This document shows positions 1 to 9,159 of a DNA stretch of 64,000 bases, one piece after another (the first letter of the stretch is position 1; every line of letters begins with the position of its first letter). Where the stretch lies: the NCBI RefSeq assembly GCF_003149455.1, contig NZ_QFFK01000010.1, positions 184,342 to 248,341 of the forward strand, in the 5' to 3' direction. Position numbers and translations under genes: made by a program. This DNA is from Chitinophaga deserti. GTDB lineage: Bacteria; Bacteroidota; Bacteroidia; Chitinophagales; Chitinophagaceae. Under the pieces are notes generated by a model. The model saw nothing but the letters and a program-made list of their open reading frames with translations. It was not told the origin of the DNA and ran no database searches.

Positions 1-375
1 TTTACCGACGTAACAGACCTCTCCGGGGGTGTAAAAGCCTGGAAAAACGAAGGTAAGCTCCTCGCCGGTGGCCAGCAGGCACCTCAGATGAGCGTAAGCA
101 TGTATAACGAGGCCGTTGCCAGCAGTAAATGGATACTGGTGGATGTAGGCGCCACCTGGTGCCCGCCCTGCCGTAAAATGCAGCCTGTTGTGAAACAGTT
201 TACGGACGAAAAGAAACTCAAAGTTTTGGCCGTAGATGGTGGAAATGACATCGATGTCATGAAAGCCGTAAAGGCGGAAGAAATCCCCACCTTTATCCTG
301 TATAAAGACGGGAAGGAGGTCTGGAGGAAATCCGGGATTGTGGAACTGGAAGAATTCCGCAAAGCGATGAAATAA
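1..375 (+). CDS. Rhodanese-thioredoxin fusion protein (5' end outside window)
   Basis: The reading frame is open from base 1, so the gene starts before the window. The first ~25 residues (TDLSGGVKAWKNEGK) look like the end of a rhodanese domain. A thioredoxin domain follows, with the redox motif WCPPC and the cis-Pro loop EEIPTF. Such fusions are expected to handle sulfane sulfur or reduce disulfides, and the missing N-terminal part should carry the rhodanese active-site Cys and perhaps a signal peptide. The in-frame ATG at 88 would cut away the rhodanese end and is not the likely start. A hairpin terminator follows directly. Confidence 0.8.
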   Translation, partial: FTDVTDLSGGVKAWKNEGKLLAGGQQAPQMSVSMYNEAVASSKWILVDVGATWCPPCRKMQPVVKQFTDEKKLKVLAVDGGNDIDVMKAVKAEEIPTFILYKDGKEVWRKSGIVELEEFRKAMK

Positions 376-380
376 ATGAA

Positions 381-410
381 AAAGGGGCACTGCAAAGTGC
401 CCCTTTTTTT
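381..410 (+). terminator. Rho-independent terminator after the thioredoxin gene
   Basis: An 8-bp perfect stem (384-391 with 396-403) closes a GCAA tetraloop and is followed by a run of seven T. It starts six bases after the stop codon. Confidence 0.9.
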
Positions 411-418
411 ATGCCGGC

Positions 419-1171
419 TCAGCAACCTATTGGTATACTGAATTGAAGTATCCTGACATATGCACTGCCATCCGATTTGCGCCTGGCTCTTACACGGATG
501 TACATTTCATCAATCGCAACATCTGAAGATCCTTCCCGGATTGCTTTGTTATCCTTAATGATGTCGAAATATTCCTGCCCGCATTGCTGCTTTACCCGGG
601 CCTTCCATTCACCGATATCGGTTGTCGGGAACTGGCTCATATCCTTTTCCGTTAGCTCACGGAAACGGTAGTTTCCGTTCAGGAATGGCAGCAGCTCCCA
701 TTCAGCAACAAATGATTTCCAGTCGTTCATCACACATACCGGTCCTTCGTTCATAATGATCGGCACATTCCGGAAAGAAAAATCCACCTGTATGTCTGAA
801 AGCGAATCGCTTTCGATTAACACCCGTGTATTGGTGATAAACTGGCCGATCTCTTCCGGATAGATGTGGATGGTGTCTTTACCGGTGTCTTCCCCTGCCA
901 GTGCCTGCTCGTCGTCAGCATAACCTTCTACCGTAATCGTAAACTCAGGGAATCTGACAGTGGTATTGGTGTCTGGCGCTACTCTCTCCGCAGCCCCGGT
1001 TACTTCACTGGCAACCGGTACTTCCGCAATGGGCGCAGTAGCTGTAACGGGTATGGTATCATTGTTCCCGGAATTGCTTACTGGTTGATTGCATGCGTAT
1101 AATACAGGCAGGATAATAGCAAGTGAACTTTTAAGCAACTTTAAAGGTTGCAGGCATAGGGGAATTTTCAT
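419..1171 (-). CDS. Hypothetical lipoprotein, 250 aa
   Basis: The N-terminus is a signal peptide with a lipobox (LYAC, Cys at residue 27), so the product should be a lipoprotein. A low-complexity Thr/Ala/Val/Pro linker (to about residue 70) leads into a ~180-residue domain that I do not recognise. Its start codon overlaps the stop of the upstream M32 carboxypeptidase by 4 bp (ATGA), so the two are probably co-transcribed and translationally coupled. Function unknown. Confidence 0.75.
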   Translation of the reverse strand: MKIPLCLQPLKLLKSSLAIILPVLYACNQPVSNSGNNDTIPVTATAPIAEVPVASEVTGAAERVAPDTNTTVRFPEFTITVEGYADDEQALAGEDTGKDTIHIYPEEIGQFITNTRVLIESDSLSDIQVDFSFRNVPIIMNEGPVCVMNDWKSFVAEWELLPFLNGNYRFRELTEKDMSQFPTTDIGEWKARVKQQCGQEYFDIIKDNKAIREGSSDVAIDEMYIRVRARRKSDGSAYVRILQFSIPIGC

Positions 1172-2685
1172 GCCCCTAAATTATACATCTTGCCGTATTT
1201 GTCCTGCGCGTATGCCATGAAGTGCTTAAAGTTCAGCTTCTCGCCGGTCACTTTTTCACATAACTCATTGGAGGTGTAATACCTGCCGTGGCGGTGGATA
1301 TTATCGCGCAGCCAGAGGAGCAGTCCATCGTAACGGCCGTCAGCAATAGCACTGTCGAGGCCGGTGATCTGTTTCCTGGCTGCGTTATGGAACTGTGCCG
1401 CATAGAAGCTGCCGAGTGAGTATGTGGGGAAGTATCCGAAGCTGCCGTGGCTCCAGTGGATATCCTGCAGTACACCGTGCATATCGTCCGTCACTTTCAC
1501 GCCGAGGTAATCGAGGTAGTATTTATTCCAGATATCGCGGAGGTCTTTGGTTTGCAGTTCGCCGCCGATCAGTCCTTTCTCGATCTCATAACGGATCATG
1601 ACATGGAAATGGTAGGTAAGTTCATCCGCTTCCGTACGTATCAGCGAGGGCTGTACCTGGTTAATGGCTTTGTAGAAGTCCATGATGGGTACGGCCTGGA
1701 GGTTGGCGCGGAAAAGGCCCTGCAGGTGCCCGTAATGCTTTTGCCAGAATATAAGGCTACGGCCTACGTTGTTTTCCCACAGGCGGCTTTGGGATTCATG
1801 GATGCCGAGGCTGGCGGCTTCTCCGCAGGGCAGCCCGTATTGTTCCACCGGGAGGCCCTGTTCGTAGAGTGCGTGACCGCCTTCGTGAATACAGCTCCAG
1901 GTCATATTCCCGAGGTCCTGCTCATCGATGCGGGTGGTCACCCTTACATCGCGCGGGTTGAAGCTGGTAGTGAACGGGTGCTCCGATACGTCCTGACGGC
2001 CGGCACCGAAATCGTAGCCCATGGCTTTGAGGATATCGATCCCGAACTGCCATTGCTGGTCTTTGGGATAGAGCCTGTTCAGGAACTTACGGTCGGGAGG
2101 TGTTTGCAGGGCAATTTGCTGCAGCAGGGGCAACAGGGATTGTCTTACATCGCGGAAGATGGCATCGAGCATAGCCACGTCTGCGCCTTTTTCATATTCA
2201 TCGAGCAATGCATCGTAAGGGTGGCCGGTATATCCGAGGATCCGGGTTTCCTGTTTTTTCAGTTCCACCATTTTAGCCAGCGGGCCTTCGAACACGGAGA
2301 AGTCTTTCTCTTTCCGGGATTTTATCCAGGCATGGTAGGAAGTGTTAGTGGCGGTAGACAGTTCTGCCACGAAAGAAGCGGGGTATTTACGCTGCTTTTC
2401 ATAGTCTTCGGCCGAGAGCTGAACGTTCCTGCGCTGGATATCATCGAGGTCGGTGCGTGACTTCAGTTCTGCCAGCAGATCTCCCAATTCCGGGGCGGTA
2501 GACAGTTCGTGGGCGATGGTACTAAGGGTGGTGATTTGCTGGCCGCGGAAGCCGGCGCCTTTTTCGGGGAGGTAGGTTTCCTGGTCCCATCCGAGTACGG
2601 AAGTAGCGTTGCGTACATCGGCGATTTTCTGCATCCTGGCTTTGTATTCGTCGTAGAGTGATGCTGAAGTTTTTTGCACTGTCAT
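1168..2685 (-). CDS. M32 family metallo-carboxypeptidase (carboxypeptidase Taq type)
   Basis: A 505-aa cytosolic zinc carboxypeptidase that removes C-terminal residues from peptides. All the hallmark motifs of family M32 are visible in order: HPF, DVRVTTR (DxRxT), the zinc site HEGGH near residue 267, GIHESQSR (HES/GQ), IRTEADE, and GVLQDIHW (GxxQDxHW). Length matches the family (~500 aa). No signal peptide is seen. It is first in a two-gene unit with the lipoprotein downstream. Confidence 0.95.
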   Translation of the reverse strand: MTVQKTSASLYDEYKARMQKIADVRNATSVLGWDQETYLPEKGAGFRGQQITTLSTIAHELSTAPELGDLLAELKSRTDLDDIQRRNVQLSAEDYEKQRKYPASFVAELSTATNTSYHAWIKSRKEKDFSVFEGPLAKMVELKKQETRILGYTGHPYDALLDEYEKGADVAMLDAIFRDVRQSLLPLLQQIALQTPPDRKFLNRLYPKDQQWQFGIDILKAMGYDFGAGRQDVSEHPFTTSFNPRDVRVTTRIDEQDLGNMTWSCIHEGGHALYEQGLPVEQYGLPCGEAASLGIHESQSRLWENNVGRSLIFWQKHYGHLQGLFRANLQAVPIMDFYKAINQVQPSLIRTEADELTYHFHVMIRYEIEKGLIGGELQTKDLRDIWNKYYLDYLGVKVTDDMHGVLQDIHWSHGSFGYFPTYSLGSFYAAQFHNAARKQITGLDSAIADGRYDGLLLWLRDNIHRHGRYYTSNELCEKVTGEKLNFKHFMAYAQDKYGKMYNLGA

Positions 2686-2768
2686 GAAAAGCGGTTTATT
2701 TTACAAATCTAATCAACTGCCGGTTTCGCCAGCCATTGAAAGCGGAGAATGTTGATTATCTTGAAGAT

Positions 2769-3863
2769 ATGACGATTCAATCCATCCTGCAAGTTATTGA
2801 GCAATTTGCGCCGCCTGCCTATCAGGAAAGTTACGACAACGCCGGTCTCCTCTTCGGAGACTCCTCATGGGAGGTAAAAGGCGTATTACTCACCCTGGAT
2901 GCTACGGAGGCTGTGCTCGACGAAGCAATCGCAAAAGGCTGTAACCTGGTGATTGCGCATCACCCCATCGTGTTCGGTGGCCTGAAGCGTATCACGGGGC
3001 GGAATTATGTGGAAAGGGTGGCAATTAAAGCTATCAGGAACGACATTGCCGTATATGCCGCCCATACCAACCTTGATAATGTACGGGCCGGGGTGAGCGC
3101 CATGATGGCGAAGCAACTCGGCCTGGAGGGTACCCGGGTACTGGATCCCAAAAAGGATCTGCTCCGCAAGCTCTATACATTCGTGCCTGCCGCGCAGGTT
3201 TCCGCGGTACAGGACGCCCTTTTTGCTGCGGGCGCCGGCCATATCGGGAACTACAGCGAGTGCAGTTTTACACATGAAGGCACAGGAACCTTTAAAGGGG
3301 GAGAGGGCAGCAATCCATTCGCCGGTAAGCCCGGTGAGCGGCATGGAGAGGCGGAAGTGAAGCTGGAAGTTATCTTCCCGGCCCAGCTGGAAGGGAAGGT
3401 GACGGCAGCCTTACTGGCGGCCCATCCTTATGAGGAAGTGGCTTACGACATTCTGAAACTGGAGAACCGGTGGGCGGAAGTGGGCTCCGGGCTGGTAGGG
3501 GAGCTGCCGGAGGCTATGGAGGAAATGGACTTCCTCCGGATGGTGAAGGAGCGTTTCCGGACGGGATGCGTACGGTATACCCCCCTGAGAGGGAAGAAAG
3601 TACGGAAAGTGGCAGTATGTGGCGGGGCGGGAAGCTTCCTGCTGAAGCAGGCAAGGGCGGCAGGGGCTGATGCCTATGTGTCGGCCGACTTTAAATACCA
3701 TGAATTTTTTGATGCTGAAAATCAATTAATTATAGCAGATGTCGGACATTTTGAAAGCGAACAGTTCGCAGTAGACTTATTTTATCATATATTGACTGAA
3801 AATTTCCGTAATTTTGCGCCTCTTAAATCTACCATCAACACAAACCCGGTAAATTATTTATAA
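2769..3863 (+). CDS. Nif3-like dinuclear metal centre protein
   Basis: A protein of the NIF3/DUF34 family (GTP cyclohydrolase I type 2/NIF3), 364 aa from the ATG at 2769. Metal-binding segments are visible at both ends: AHHPIVF and HTNLDN in the N-terminal half, GHFESEQF near the C-terminus. The middle carries the insert found in longer bacterial members. An upstream in-frame ATG at 2736 adds 11 residues unlike the family, so 2769 is preferred. The next gene starts 3 bases after its stop. Members bind two metal ions, but the physiological substrate is not settled. Confidence 0.88.
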   Translation: MTIQSILQVIEQFAPPAYQESYDNAGLLFGDSSWEVKGVLLTLDATEAVLDEAIAKGCNLVIAHHPIVFGGLKRITGRNYVERVAIKAIRNDIAVYAAHTNLDNVRAGVSAMMAKQLGLEGTRVLDPKKDLLRKLYTFVPAAQVSAVQDALFAAGAGHIGNYSECSFTHEGTGTFKGGEGSNPFAGKPGERHGEAEVKLEVIFPAQLEGKVTAALLAAHPYEEVAYDILKLENRWAEVGSGLVGELPEAMEEMDFLRMVKERFRTGCVRYTPLRGKKVRKVAVCGGAGSFLLKQARAAGADAYVSADFKYHEFFDAENQLIIADVGHFESEQFAVDLFYHILTENFRNFAPLKSTINTNPVNYL

Positions 3864-3866
3864 TAC

Positions 3867-4619
3867 ATGGCTACTGTTAAAGAATACAACGTTGAGGAAA
3901 AGCTGGTTGCTGTACTGCGGTTACAGAAAATCGATTCCAAGTTGGATGAAATCCAGATCCTGAAAGGGGAGTTGCCGATTGAAGTGCGGGACCTTGAGGA
4001 TGAGATTGAAGGCCTGAACCACCGCCTTGCCCACATCGAAGATGAGGTGAAGGGTATCCAGGATTTCGTAGCCGCCAAGAAAAACGCCATCAAAGACGCG
4101 GAAGCACTGGCAAAGAAGTACGAAAAGCAGCAGGACAATGTGAAGAACAGCCGCGAGTTTGAAGCGATTTCTAAGGAAATCGAAATGCAGCAGCTGGAAA
4201 TCAAACTGGCCGAAAAGCATATCCGCGACGCTAACGACGACGTTAAGGAAAAATCCCGCTCACTCGAAGTAGCCAAAAAGGCGATCGCTGAGAAGGAAAC
4301 CAACCTGAAGCATAAGAAAGGCGAGCTCGAAAAGATCATTTCCGAGACCGAGAAAGAAGAGAAAGGCTACGAAAAGCAAAGCGACGAAGCCCGTGAGAAA
4401 GTGGATTCCCGTCTGCTCCAGGCTTACGAGAAAATCCGTAAGAACTACCGCAACGGCCTGGCTGTTGTTACCGTAGTGCGCGACTCCTGCGGCGGTTGCT
4501 TCAACGCTATCCCCCCGCAACGTCAGGCTGAAATCCGCCACCGTAAAAAAATCATCGTATGCGAGCATTGCGGCCGCATCGTGGTAGACAACGATCTCGA
4601 AGCCACCGTGACTATCTAG
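3867..4619 (+). CDS. Coiled-coil protein with C-terminal C4 zinc ribbon
   Basis: A 250-aa protein. Residues ~10-190 are rich in Glu and Lys with a heptad-like pattern, forming a long coiled-coil hairpin. The C-terminal ~50 residues hold a zinc ribbon (CGGC, then CEHC about 30 residues later). This is the layout of the widespread C4-type zinc-ribbon family (CT398-like), proposed to bind nucleic acid or secretion components; its exact role is unknown. Its coupling to the Nif3-like gene is a recurrent pairing in bacteria. A hairpin terminator follows at 4649. Confidence 0.85.
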   Translation: MATVKEYNVEEKLVAVLRLQKIDSKLDEIQILKGELPIEVRDLEDEIEGLNHRLAHIEDEVKGIQDFVAAKKNAIKDAEALAKKYEKQQDNVKNSREFEAISKEIEMQQLEIKLAEKHIRDANDDVKEKSRSLEVAKKAIAEKETNLKHKKGELEKIISETEKEEKGYEKQSDEAREKVDSRLLQAYEKIRKNYRNGLAVVTVVRDSCGGCFNAIPPQRQAEIRHRKKIIVCEHCGRIVVDNDLEATVTI

Positions 4620-4648
4620 TCCCGTCAGGCTCCAAATAATAACATGTG

Positions 4649-4690
4649 AGGAACTCTGCGCATATCTATTGCGCGGAGTTCCTTATTTTT
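4649..4690 (+). terminator. Terminator after the zinc-ribbon gene
   Basis: A long stem (AGGAACTC plus GCGC at 4649-4661 pairing with GCGC plus GAGTTCCT) is followed by a T-rich run. The T-run overlaps the promoter-like TATTTTTG of the next gene. Confidence 0.8.
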
Positions 4691-4691
4691 G
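4684..4691 (+). promoter_or_regulatory. Bacteroidota -7 element (TATTTTTG) of the TPR gene
   Basis: Matches the consensus TAnnTTTG and ends only 5 bases before the ATG at 4697. If used, it would give a nearly leaderless mRNA. No good TTTG -33 box was found at the usual distance. Confidence 0.5.
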
Positions 4692-4696
4692 CCCCT

Positions 4697-6184
4697 ATGC
4701 GTTTTTCTCTCCTTATCGTCCTGATTTGCAGTTTAGCCATTTCCGTAAGCGCGAGACAGCCCCGGTACGATTTTAACGACCGCTGCCAGCAAGCCTATCA
4801 CGCCATTATGCAGCTGCGCCTTCAGACAGGTATTCAGTTCCTCGAAGCGGAGAAGCGCGAAAACCCCGACAACCTCCTCCCGTATTTTATCGAGAACTAT
4901 GCAGACTTCTTTACTCTTTTCTTCAATGAAGACCCCGCTGCCTATAACCGCCAGCGTAAAATGCGCGCCGTAAGGCTCGATAAACTGGCCGAAGGCCCGT
5001 CAGACAGTCCGTATTACCTCTACACACAGGCTGTGGTAAAGTTCCAGTGGGCACTCATCAAAGTGAAATTCGGAGAGAAGTGGGATGCGGTATGGGAAGT
5101 GCGCAAATCATACATTACCCTGAAAGAGAATGAACGGAAGCATCCCGGCTTCCTGCTCAATAAAATGATCCTCGGCCCCATGCAAACCGTTTTCGGCACT
5201 ATTCCCGAAGGGTATAAGTGGATCACCAACATCCTCGGGCTCCGGGGCAGTATCAAGCAGGGCATGGCTAATCTTCAGACTGTGATCGACAGTCAGGATC
5301 CTGTATCGGCCATTTTCAGGGAGGAATCTTACTATTACTACTGCTATCTGAAGCTTTTTATTGAGAACAAACCTGAACAACTCTGGGATTTTGTCCACAA
5401 AAAACAGCTCGACACAAAAAATAACTATCTTTTCGCCCTGATGGTGGCCAACCTGAGCCTCAATAACCAAAAAGCGGATCAGGGCATCCGGGTGCTGGAA
5501 GAGCGCCGGCAAAGCCCTGAATATACCTCGTTATGGTATAGTGAGTATGCGCTGGGCCTGATGAAGTTTGAGCGGGGCGATGCCGATGCAACCGCGCATC
5601 TGGAGCGCTTCGTGAACGGGTTCAAGGGTAAATTCTATATGAAAGAAGCCCTTCAGCGGCTGAGCTGGGCCTATTACCTGAAGGGCGACATGAGTAAGGC
5701 CAACTATTTCAGGAGCCTGGTAACGCAGCGCGGTAACCTCGAAACGGATGCCGATAAACAGGCCCAGAAAGAAGCTAAAAGCGGTAAATGGCCCCATGCA
5801 GTTTTACTGAAGGCCCGTTTACTCAGCGATGGCGGGTTTTATACCCAGGCACGCGACCTGCTGCTGGCTAAAAAATCGACAGACTTCCCGCTGGTAGAAC
5901 AAAAGCTGGAATACGCCTACCGCCTGGCCCGTATCTATGACGAAATGGGGCAGGATACCGCAGCGCTCCGCCTCTACGATGCCACTATCAAAATTGGCAG
6001 CAACCGGCCGGAGTACTTTGCCGCCAGAGCCGCCTTACAGGCAGGATATATCTATGAGAAAACGGGCGATAAAGAAAAAGCCCGCCAGTATTTCCAGACC
6101 TGTCTCGACATGGAAGGCCACGATTACAAGAATTCCCTGGACCAGCGTGCTAAATCCGGTATGCTGCGACTCGACGGAAAATAA
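4697..6184 (+). CDS. Tetratricopeptide-repeat protein with signal peptide
   Basis: A 495-aa exported protein. The N-terminus (MRFSLLIVLICSLAISVSA) is a typical signal peptide, which fixes the start at 4697; the upstream in-frame ATG at 4646 lies inside the preceding terminator hairpin. The C-terminal half contains degenerate TPR helices (segments around FYMKEALQRLSWAYYLKGD and AALQAGYIYEKTGDKEKAR). No catalytic motif is seen, so a scaffold or protein-interaction role in the periplasm is likely. recN starts 16 bases after its stop, so both may share a transcript. Confidence 0.75.
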   Translation: MRFSLLIVLICSLAISVSARQPRYDFNDRCQQAYHAIMQLRLQTGIQFLEAEKRENPDNLLPYFIENYADFFTLFFNEDPAAYNRQRKMRAVRLDKLAEGPSDSPYYLYTQAVVKFQWALIKVKFGEKWDAVWEVRKSYITLKENERKHPGFLLNKMILGPMQTVFGTIPEGYKWITNILGLRGSIKQGMANLQTVIDSQDPVSAIFREESYYYYCYLKLFIENKPEQLWDFVHKKQLDTKNNYLFALMVANLSLNNQKADQGIRVLEERRQSPEYTSLWYSEYALGLMKFERGDADATAHLERFVNGFKGKFYMKEALQRLSWAYYLKGDMSKANYFRSLVTQRGNLETDADKQAQKEAKSGKWPHAVLLKARLLSDGGFYTQARDLLLAKKSTDFPLVEQKLEYAYRLARIYDEMGQDTAALRLYDATIKIGSNRPEYFAARAALQAGYIYEKTGDKEKARQYFQTCLDMEGHDYKNSLDQRAKSGMLRLDGK

Positions 6185-6200
6185 AACGGAACAACAGATT

Positions 6201-7853
6201 ATGTTATACCGCCTGGTTATTCAGAATTACGCGATTATCGACGAACTGGAAGTCGGCTTTGCCGGCAACCTCAATGTCATCACCGGCGAAACCGGCGCCG
6301 GTAAATCCATTTTATTGGGCGCTCTCAGCCTCATCCTTGGCGAAAGGGCCGATCCGGGGGTGTTGTTCGATAAAACGCGGAAGTGCGTCATAGAGGGCGC
6401 ATTTCGCGTAAAAACGGCACAGGTACAGCCCTTCTTTGAAGCCAACGAGCTGGACCTCGATGATCCTGTGATTATCCGCCGTGAGATAAGTGCCGCCGGT
6501 AAATCCCGGGCATTTATCAACGATACCCCCGTCAACCTCTCCCAGCTTCAGGAACTCAGCGCTCTGCTGGTAGATCTTCACCAGCAATTCGACACCCTCG
6601 AACTGGAAAAGTCCAACTTCCAGCGCGAAGTAGTAGATGCCCTCGCCGGGCATGCCGACCTGCTGCAGGCCTACGGGAAGCGTTTTGCTCAGTACGCACG
6701 CCTCCAGAAGGAACTGCGGGAAATGACCGCCATGCGCGATCATGCCAACAAAGAAGCCGATTACAATAAATTCCTGCTGGACGAGCTGCTCGATATCAAC
6801 CTGCAGGAAAATGAAATAGAAAACCTCGAAGCAGAACAACAGCTGCTGAGCCACTCCGAAGAAATTAAAGGAACCCTCAACCGTATATACTTTCAGCTGA
6901 AGGAGGATGAGCAGCCATTGCTGCAACAGCTCCGCCAGTTACAGCAAAGCCTCCACAGCCTGGCTGCTTTCCATAAGGAAGTGCCCGCACTCGCAGAAAG
7001 GATGCAATCGTCGTACCTCGAGCTGCAGGATCTGGCTGCCGAAGTGGAACGCCTCAACGATCAGGTACAGTTCGACGGCGGGCGGATGGAAGAGCTGAAT
7101 GAAAGGCTGGCCATCGCTTATAAGCTGCTGAAGAAGCACGGCGTACAGGATACGGCAGCCCTCCTCGCTATCCGGGACAGCCTCCAGGAAAAGCTGGATG
7201 GCGTGCTTAACCTCGATGACCGTATCCGGGAAACGGAGAAGCAGGTGGCAGAATGCCAGGAAACACTGGAGAAAGAAGCACAGGTGCTTTCCGAACAGCG
7301 CAGGGCGCAAACCGCGCCGTTTGAGGCGAAGGTGAACGATCTGCTGGCACAGGTAGGGATGCCCAACGCCCGCATCAGGGTGGATATTACGGAAGGAGCG
7401 CTGCAGGCCTTCGGGAAGGATAATATCGAGTTTATGTTCGATGCTAACCGCAGTAACCAGTTCGGGCCTATCCGCAAGGTAGCGTCTGGCGGGGAGCTGA
7501 GCCGGCTGATGCTGTGCATCAAATCGCTGGTAGCCCGTTCCGTAGCATTGCCTACGCTGATATTCGATGAGATAGATACCGGCATTTCAGGTGAAGCTGC
7601 CAAGCAGGTAGGAGTTATCATGAAAGAGCTTGCCCGCGGGCACCAGGTTATCTGTATCACCCACCAGCCGCAACTGGCCGGAAAGGCGGATGCACACTAC
7701 TTTGTGTACAAACAGCTGATCGATGATAAAGTGAAGACGGGCGTGCGGCTGCTTTCACAGGATGAAAGGATCACGGCGATCGCCAAGATGCTTGGAGGCG
7801 AAAAGCCCACACAGGCCGCGCTGGAGAACGCAAGGGAGATGGTTACGCAATAA
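6201..7853 (+). CDS. recN: DNA repair protein RecN
   Basis: An SMC-like ATPase for double-strand break repair, 550 aa, cytosolic. Seen: N-terminal Walker A GETGAGKS, a central Gln/Glu/Leu-rich coiled-coil region (about residues 165-365), the ABC signature SGGELSRLML and Walker B TLIFDEIDTGISGE near the C-terminus. The frame is open upstream to 5937 but those codons overlap the TPR gene; the start MLYRLVIQNYAIID at 6201 matches the family N-terminus. Confidence 0.95.
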   Translation: MLYRLVIQNYAIIDELEVGFAGNLNVITGETGAGKSILLGALSLILGERADPGVLFDKTRKCVIEGAFRVKTAQVQPFFEANELDLDDPVIIRREISAAGKSRAFINDTPVNLSQLQELSALLVDLHQQFDTLELEKSNFQREVVDALAGHADLLQAYGKRFAQYARLQKELREMTAMRDHANKEADYNKFLLDELLDINLQENEIENLEAEQQLLSHSEEIKGTLNRIYFQLKEDEQPLLQQLRQLQQSLHSLAAFHKEVPALAERMQSSYLELQDLAAEVERLNDQVQFDGGRMEELNERLAIAYKLLKKHGVQDTAALLAIRDSLQEKLDGVLNLDDRIRETEKQVAECQETLEKEAQVLSEQRRAQTAPFEAKVNDLLAQVGMPNARIRVDITEGALQAFGKDNIEFMFDANRSNQFGPIRKVASGGELSRLMLCIKSLVARSVALPTLIFDEIDTGISGEAAKQVGVIMKELARGHQVICITHQPQLAGKADAHYFVYKQLIDDKVKTGVRLLSQDERITAIAKMLGGEKPTQAALENAREMVTQ

Positions 7854-7878
7854 GATTTCAATTTTCGACTATAACTGC

Positions 7879-7886
7879 TAAATTTG
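7879..7886 (+). promoter_or_regulatory. -7 element (TAAATTTG) of fabI
   Basis: Fits TAnnTTTG, with TTTC at 7856-7859 as a weak -33 box 19 bp upstream. It overlaps an in-frame ATG at 7884, which argues that translation starts at 7902. Confidence 0.5.
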
Positions 7887-7901
7887 CCCAAATTTTATTC
7901 A

Positions 7902-8714
7902 ATGGCTCATAATTTATTACAAGGGAAGAAAGGGATCATCTTTGGGGCGCTGGACGAGAATTCCATCGCCTGGAAAACAGCTATGCGCTGTGTGGAAGAA
8001 GGCGCGCAAATCGTGCTGACAAACGCACCGATCGCACTTCGTATGGGTGAGATCAACAAGCTGGCCGAAGCCTGCAACGCCCCGGTAATACCTGCCGACG
8101 CCACAAGCATGGAGGATCTGAACAACCTGTTCACCAAATCTATGGAACACTTCGGCGGTAAGATCGATTTCGTGCTGCATTCCATTGGTATGAGTATCAA
8201 CGTCCGCAAAGGTAAACCCTATACCGACCTGGATTATGACTTTGTGCATAAAGGGATGGACATCTCCGCCATGTCTCTCCACCGCGTGCTGCAAACCGCT
8301 TTCAAACTGGATGCAATCAGCGAATGGGGCTCCGTAGTAGCGTTGACTTACATTGCTGCGCAACGCGTATTCCCCGATTACAGCGATATGGCCGATGCCA
8401 AATCCATGCTGGAATCCATCGCCCGCAGCTTCGGTTTCCACTACGGTGTGAAGAACAAAGTACGTATCAATACCATTTCGCAGTCGCCCACCCGTACCAC
8501 GGCAGGCAGCGGCGTAAAAGGGTTCGACGGTTTCATTACTTACGCTGAGAAAATGAGCCCCCTTGGCAACGCTTCCGCAGACCAGTGTGCGGACTATACC
8601 GTTACCCTGTTCTCCGACTACACCCGCATGGTTACCATGCAGAACCTGTTCCACGATGGCGGTTTCTCTTTCACCGGCGTATCGAGGGAAGTAATCGAAG
8701 CAATGGAAAAATAA
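7902..8714 (+). CDS. fabI: Enoyl-[acyl-carrier-protein] reductase (NADH)
   Basis: Catalyses the last reduction of each fatty-acid elongation cycle in the cytosol. The 270-aa protein starts MAHNLLQGKKGIIFGALDE with the altered cofactor-binding Gly pattern of FabI, and carries the Tyr-x6-Lys active-site pair in VFPDYSDMADAKSM. The upstream ATG at 7884 falls within the promoter element and adds six non-family residues, so 7902 is preferred. A strong terminator follows. Confidence 0.95.
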   Translation: MAHNLLQGKKGIIFGALDENSIAWKTAMRCVEEGAQIVLTNAPIALRMGEINKLAEACNAPVIPADATSMEDLNNLFTKSMEHFGGKIDFVLHSIGMSINVRKGKPYTDLDYDFVHKGMDISAMSLHRVLQTAFKLDAISEWGSVVALTYIAAQRVFPDYSDMADAKSMLESIARSFGFHYGVKNKVRINTISQSPTRTTAGSGVKGFDGFITYAEKMSPLGNASADQCADYTVTLFSDYTRMVTMQNLFHDGGFSFTGVSREVIEAMEK

Positions 8715-8743
8715 ACAACGGCCACTTCAGGCCTGAAAAATAA

Positions 8744-8786
8744 AAACCGTCCCGGGGAGTTGCTCACCAGGACGGTTTAATTTTTT
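8744..8786. terminator. Terminator between fabI and the DUF2795 gene
   Basis: A 9-bp perfect stem (AAACCGTCC at 8744-8752 with GGACGGTTT at 8770-8778) is followed by AATTTTTT. It lies between convergent genes and can serve fabI and, less clearly, the minus-strand gene. Confidence 0.85.
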
Positions 8787-8840
8787 CCAGCATAGGCATA
8801 CGCAGCGGGGCGGATGACAATGGGGCAGGGAATAAGGTGC

Positions 8841-9062
8841 TTAGTATTCGTCTTCGTTAAAGAAGAAGTCGTCTTGCGACGGGTAGTCAGACCAAATATC
8901 CTCAATGCCCTCATAAATTTCCCCTTCATCCTCCAGTTCCTGAAGGTTTTCGATAACTTCGATGGGTGCACCGGAGCGGATGGCGTAATCTATGAGTTCG
9001 TCTTTTGTGGCCGGCCACGGAGCATCCTCCAGGTACGACGCTAATTCTAAGGTCCAGTACAT
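8841..9062 (-). CDS. Small acidic DUF2795-like protein, 73 aa
   Basis: A short cytosolic protein starting MYWTLELASYLEDAPWPATKDELIDYA, with an acidic tail ending in DDFFFNEDEY. The N-terminal half fits the DUF2795 type (small helical domain, unknown function) widespread in Bacteroidota. It is a single-gene unit with its own promoter at 9095-9124 and ends toward the fabI terminator. Function unknown. Confidence 0.8.
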   Translation of the reverse strand: MYWTLELASYLEDAPWPATKDELIDYAIRSGAPIEVIENLQELEDEGEIYEGIEDIWSDYPSQDDFFFNEDEY

Positions 9063-9094
9063 CTTATATAAATTTTTACTTTTCCAAATTTTCG

Positions 9095-9124
9095 CAAAAG
9101 TATTATTTAATTTGAAATAAACAA
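9095..9124 (-). promoter_or_regulatory. Promoter of the DUF2795 gene
   Basis: Read on the minus strand: TTG, 19 bp, then TACTTTTG (TAnnTTTG), ending 33 bases before the start codon. Good fit to the Bacteroidota consensus. Confidence 0.65.
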
Positions 9125-9159
9125 CTATTACTATTTTAACGGTTATTTATCGTTCGGTT

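Noticed and set aside
1447..2460. A 337-codon plus-strand open frame
   Set aside because: It lies entirely antisense to the M32 carboxypeptidase, which has all its family motifs; the frame is a shadow of GC-rich codons.
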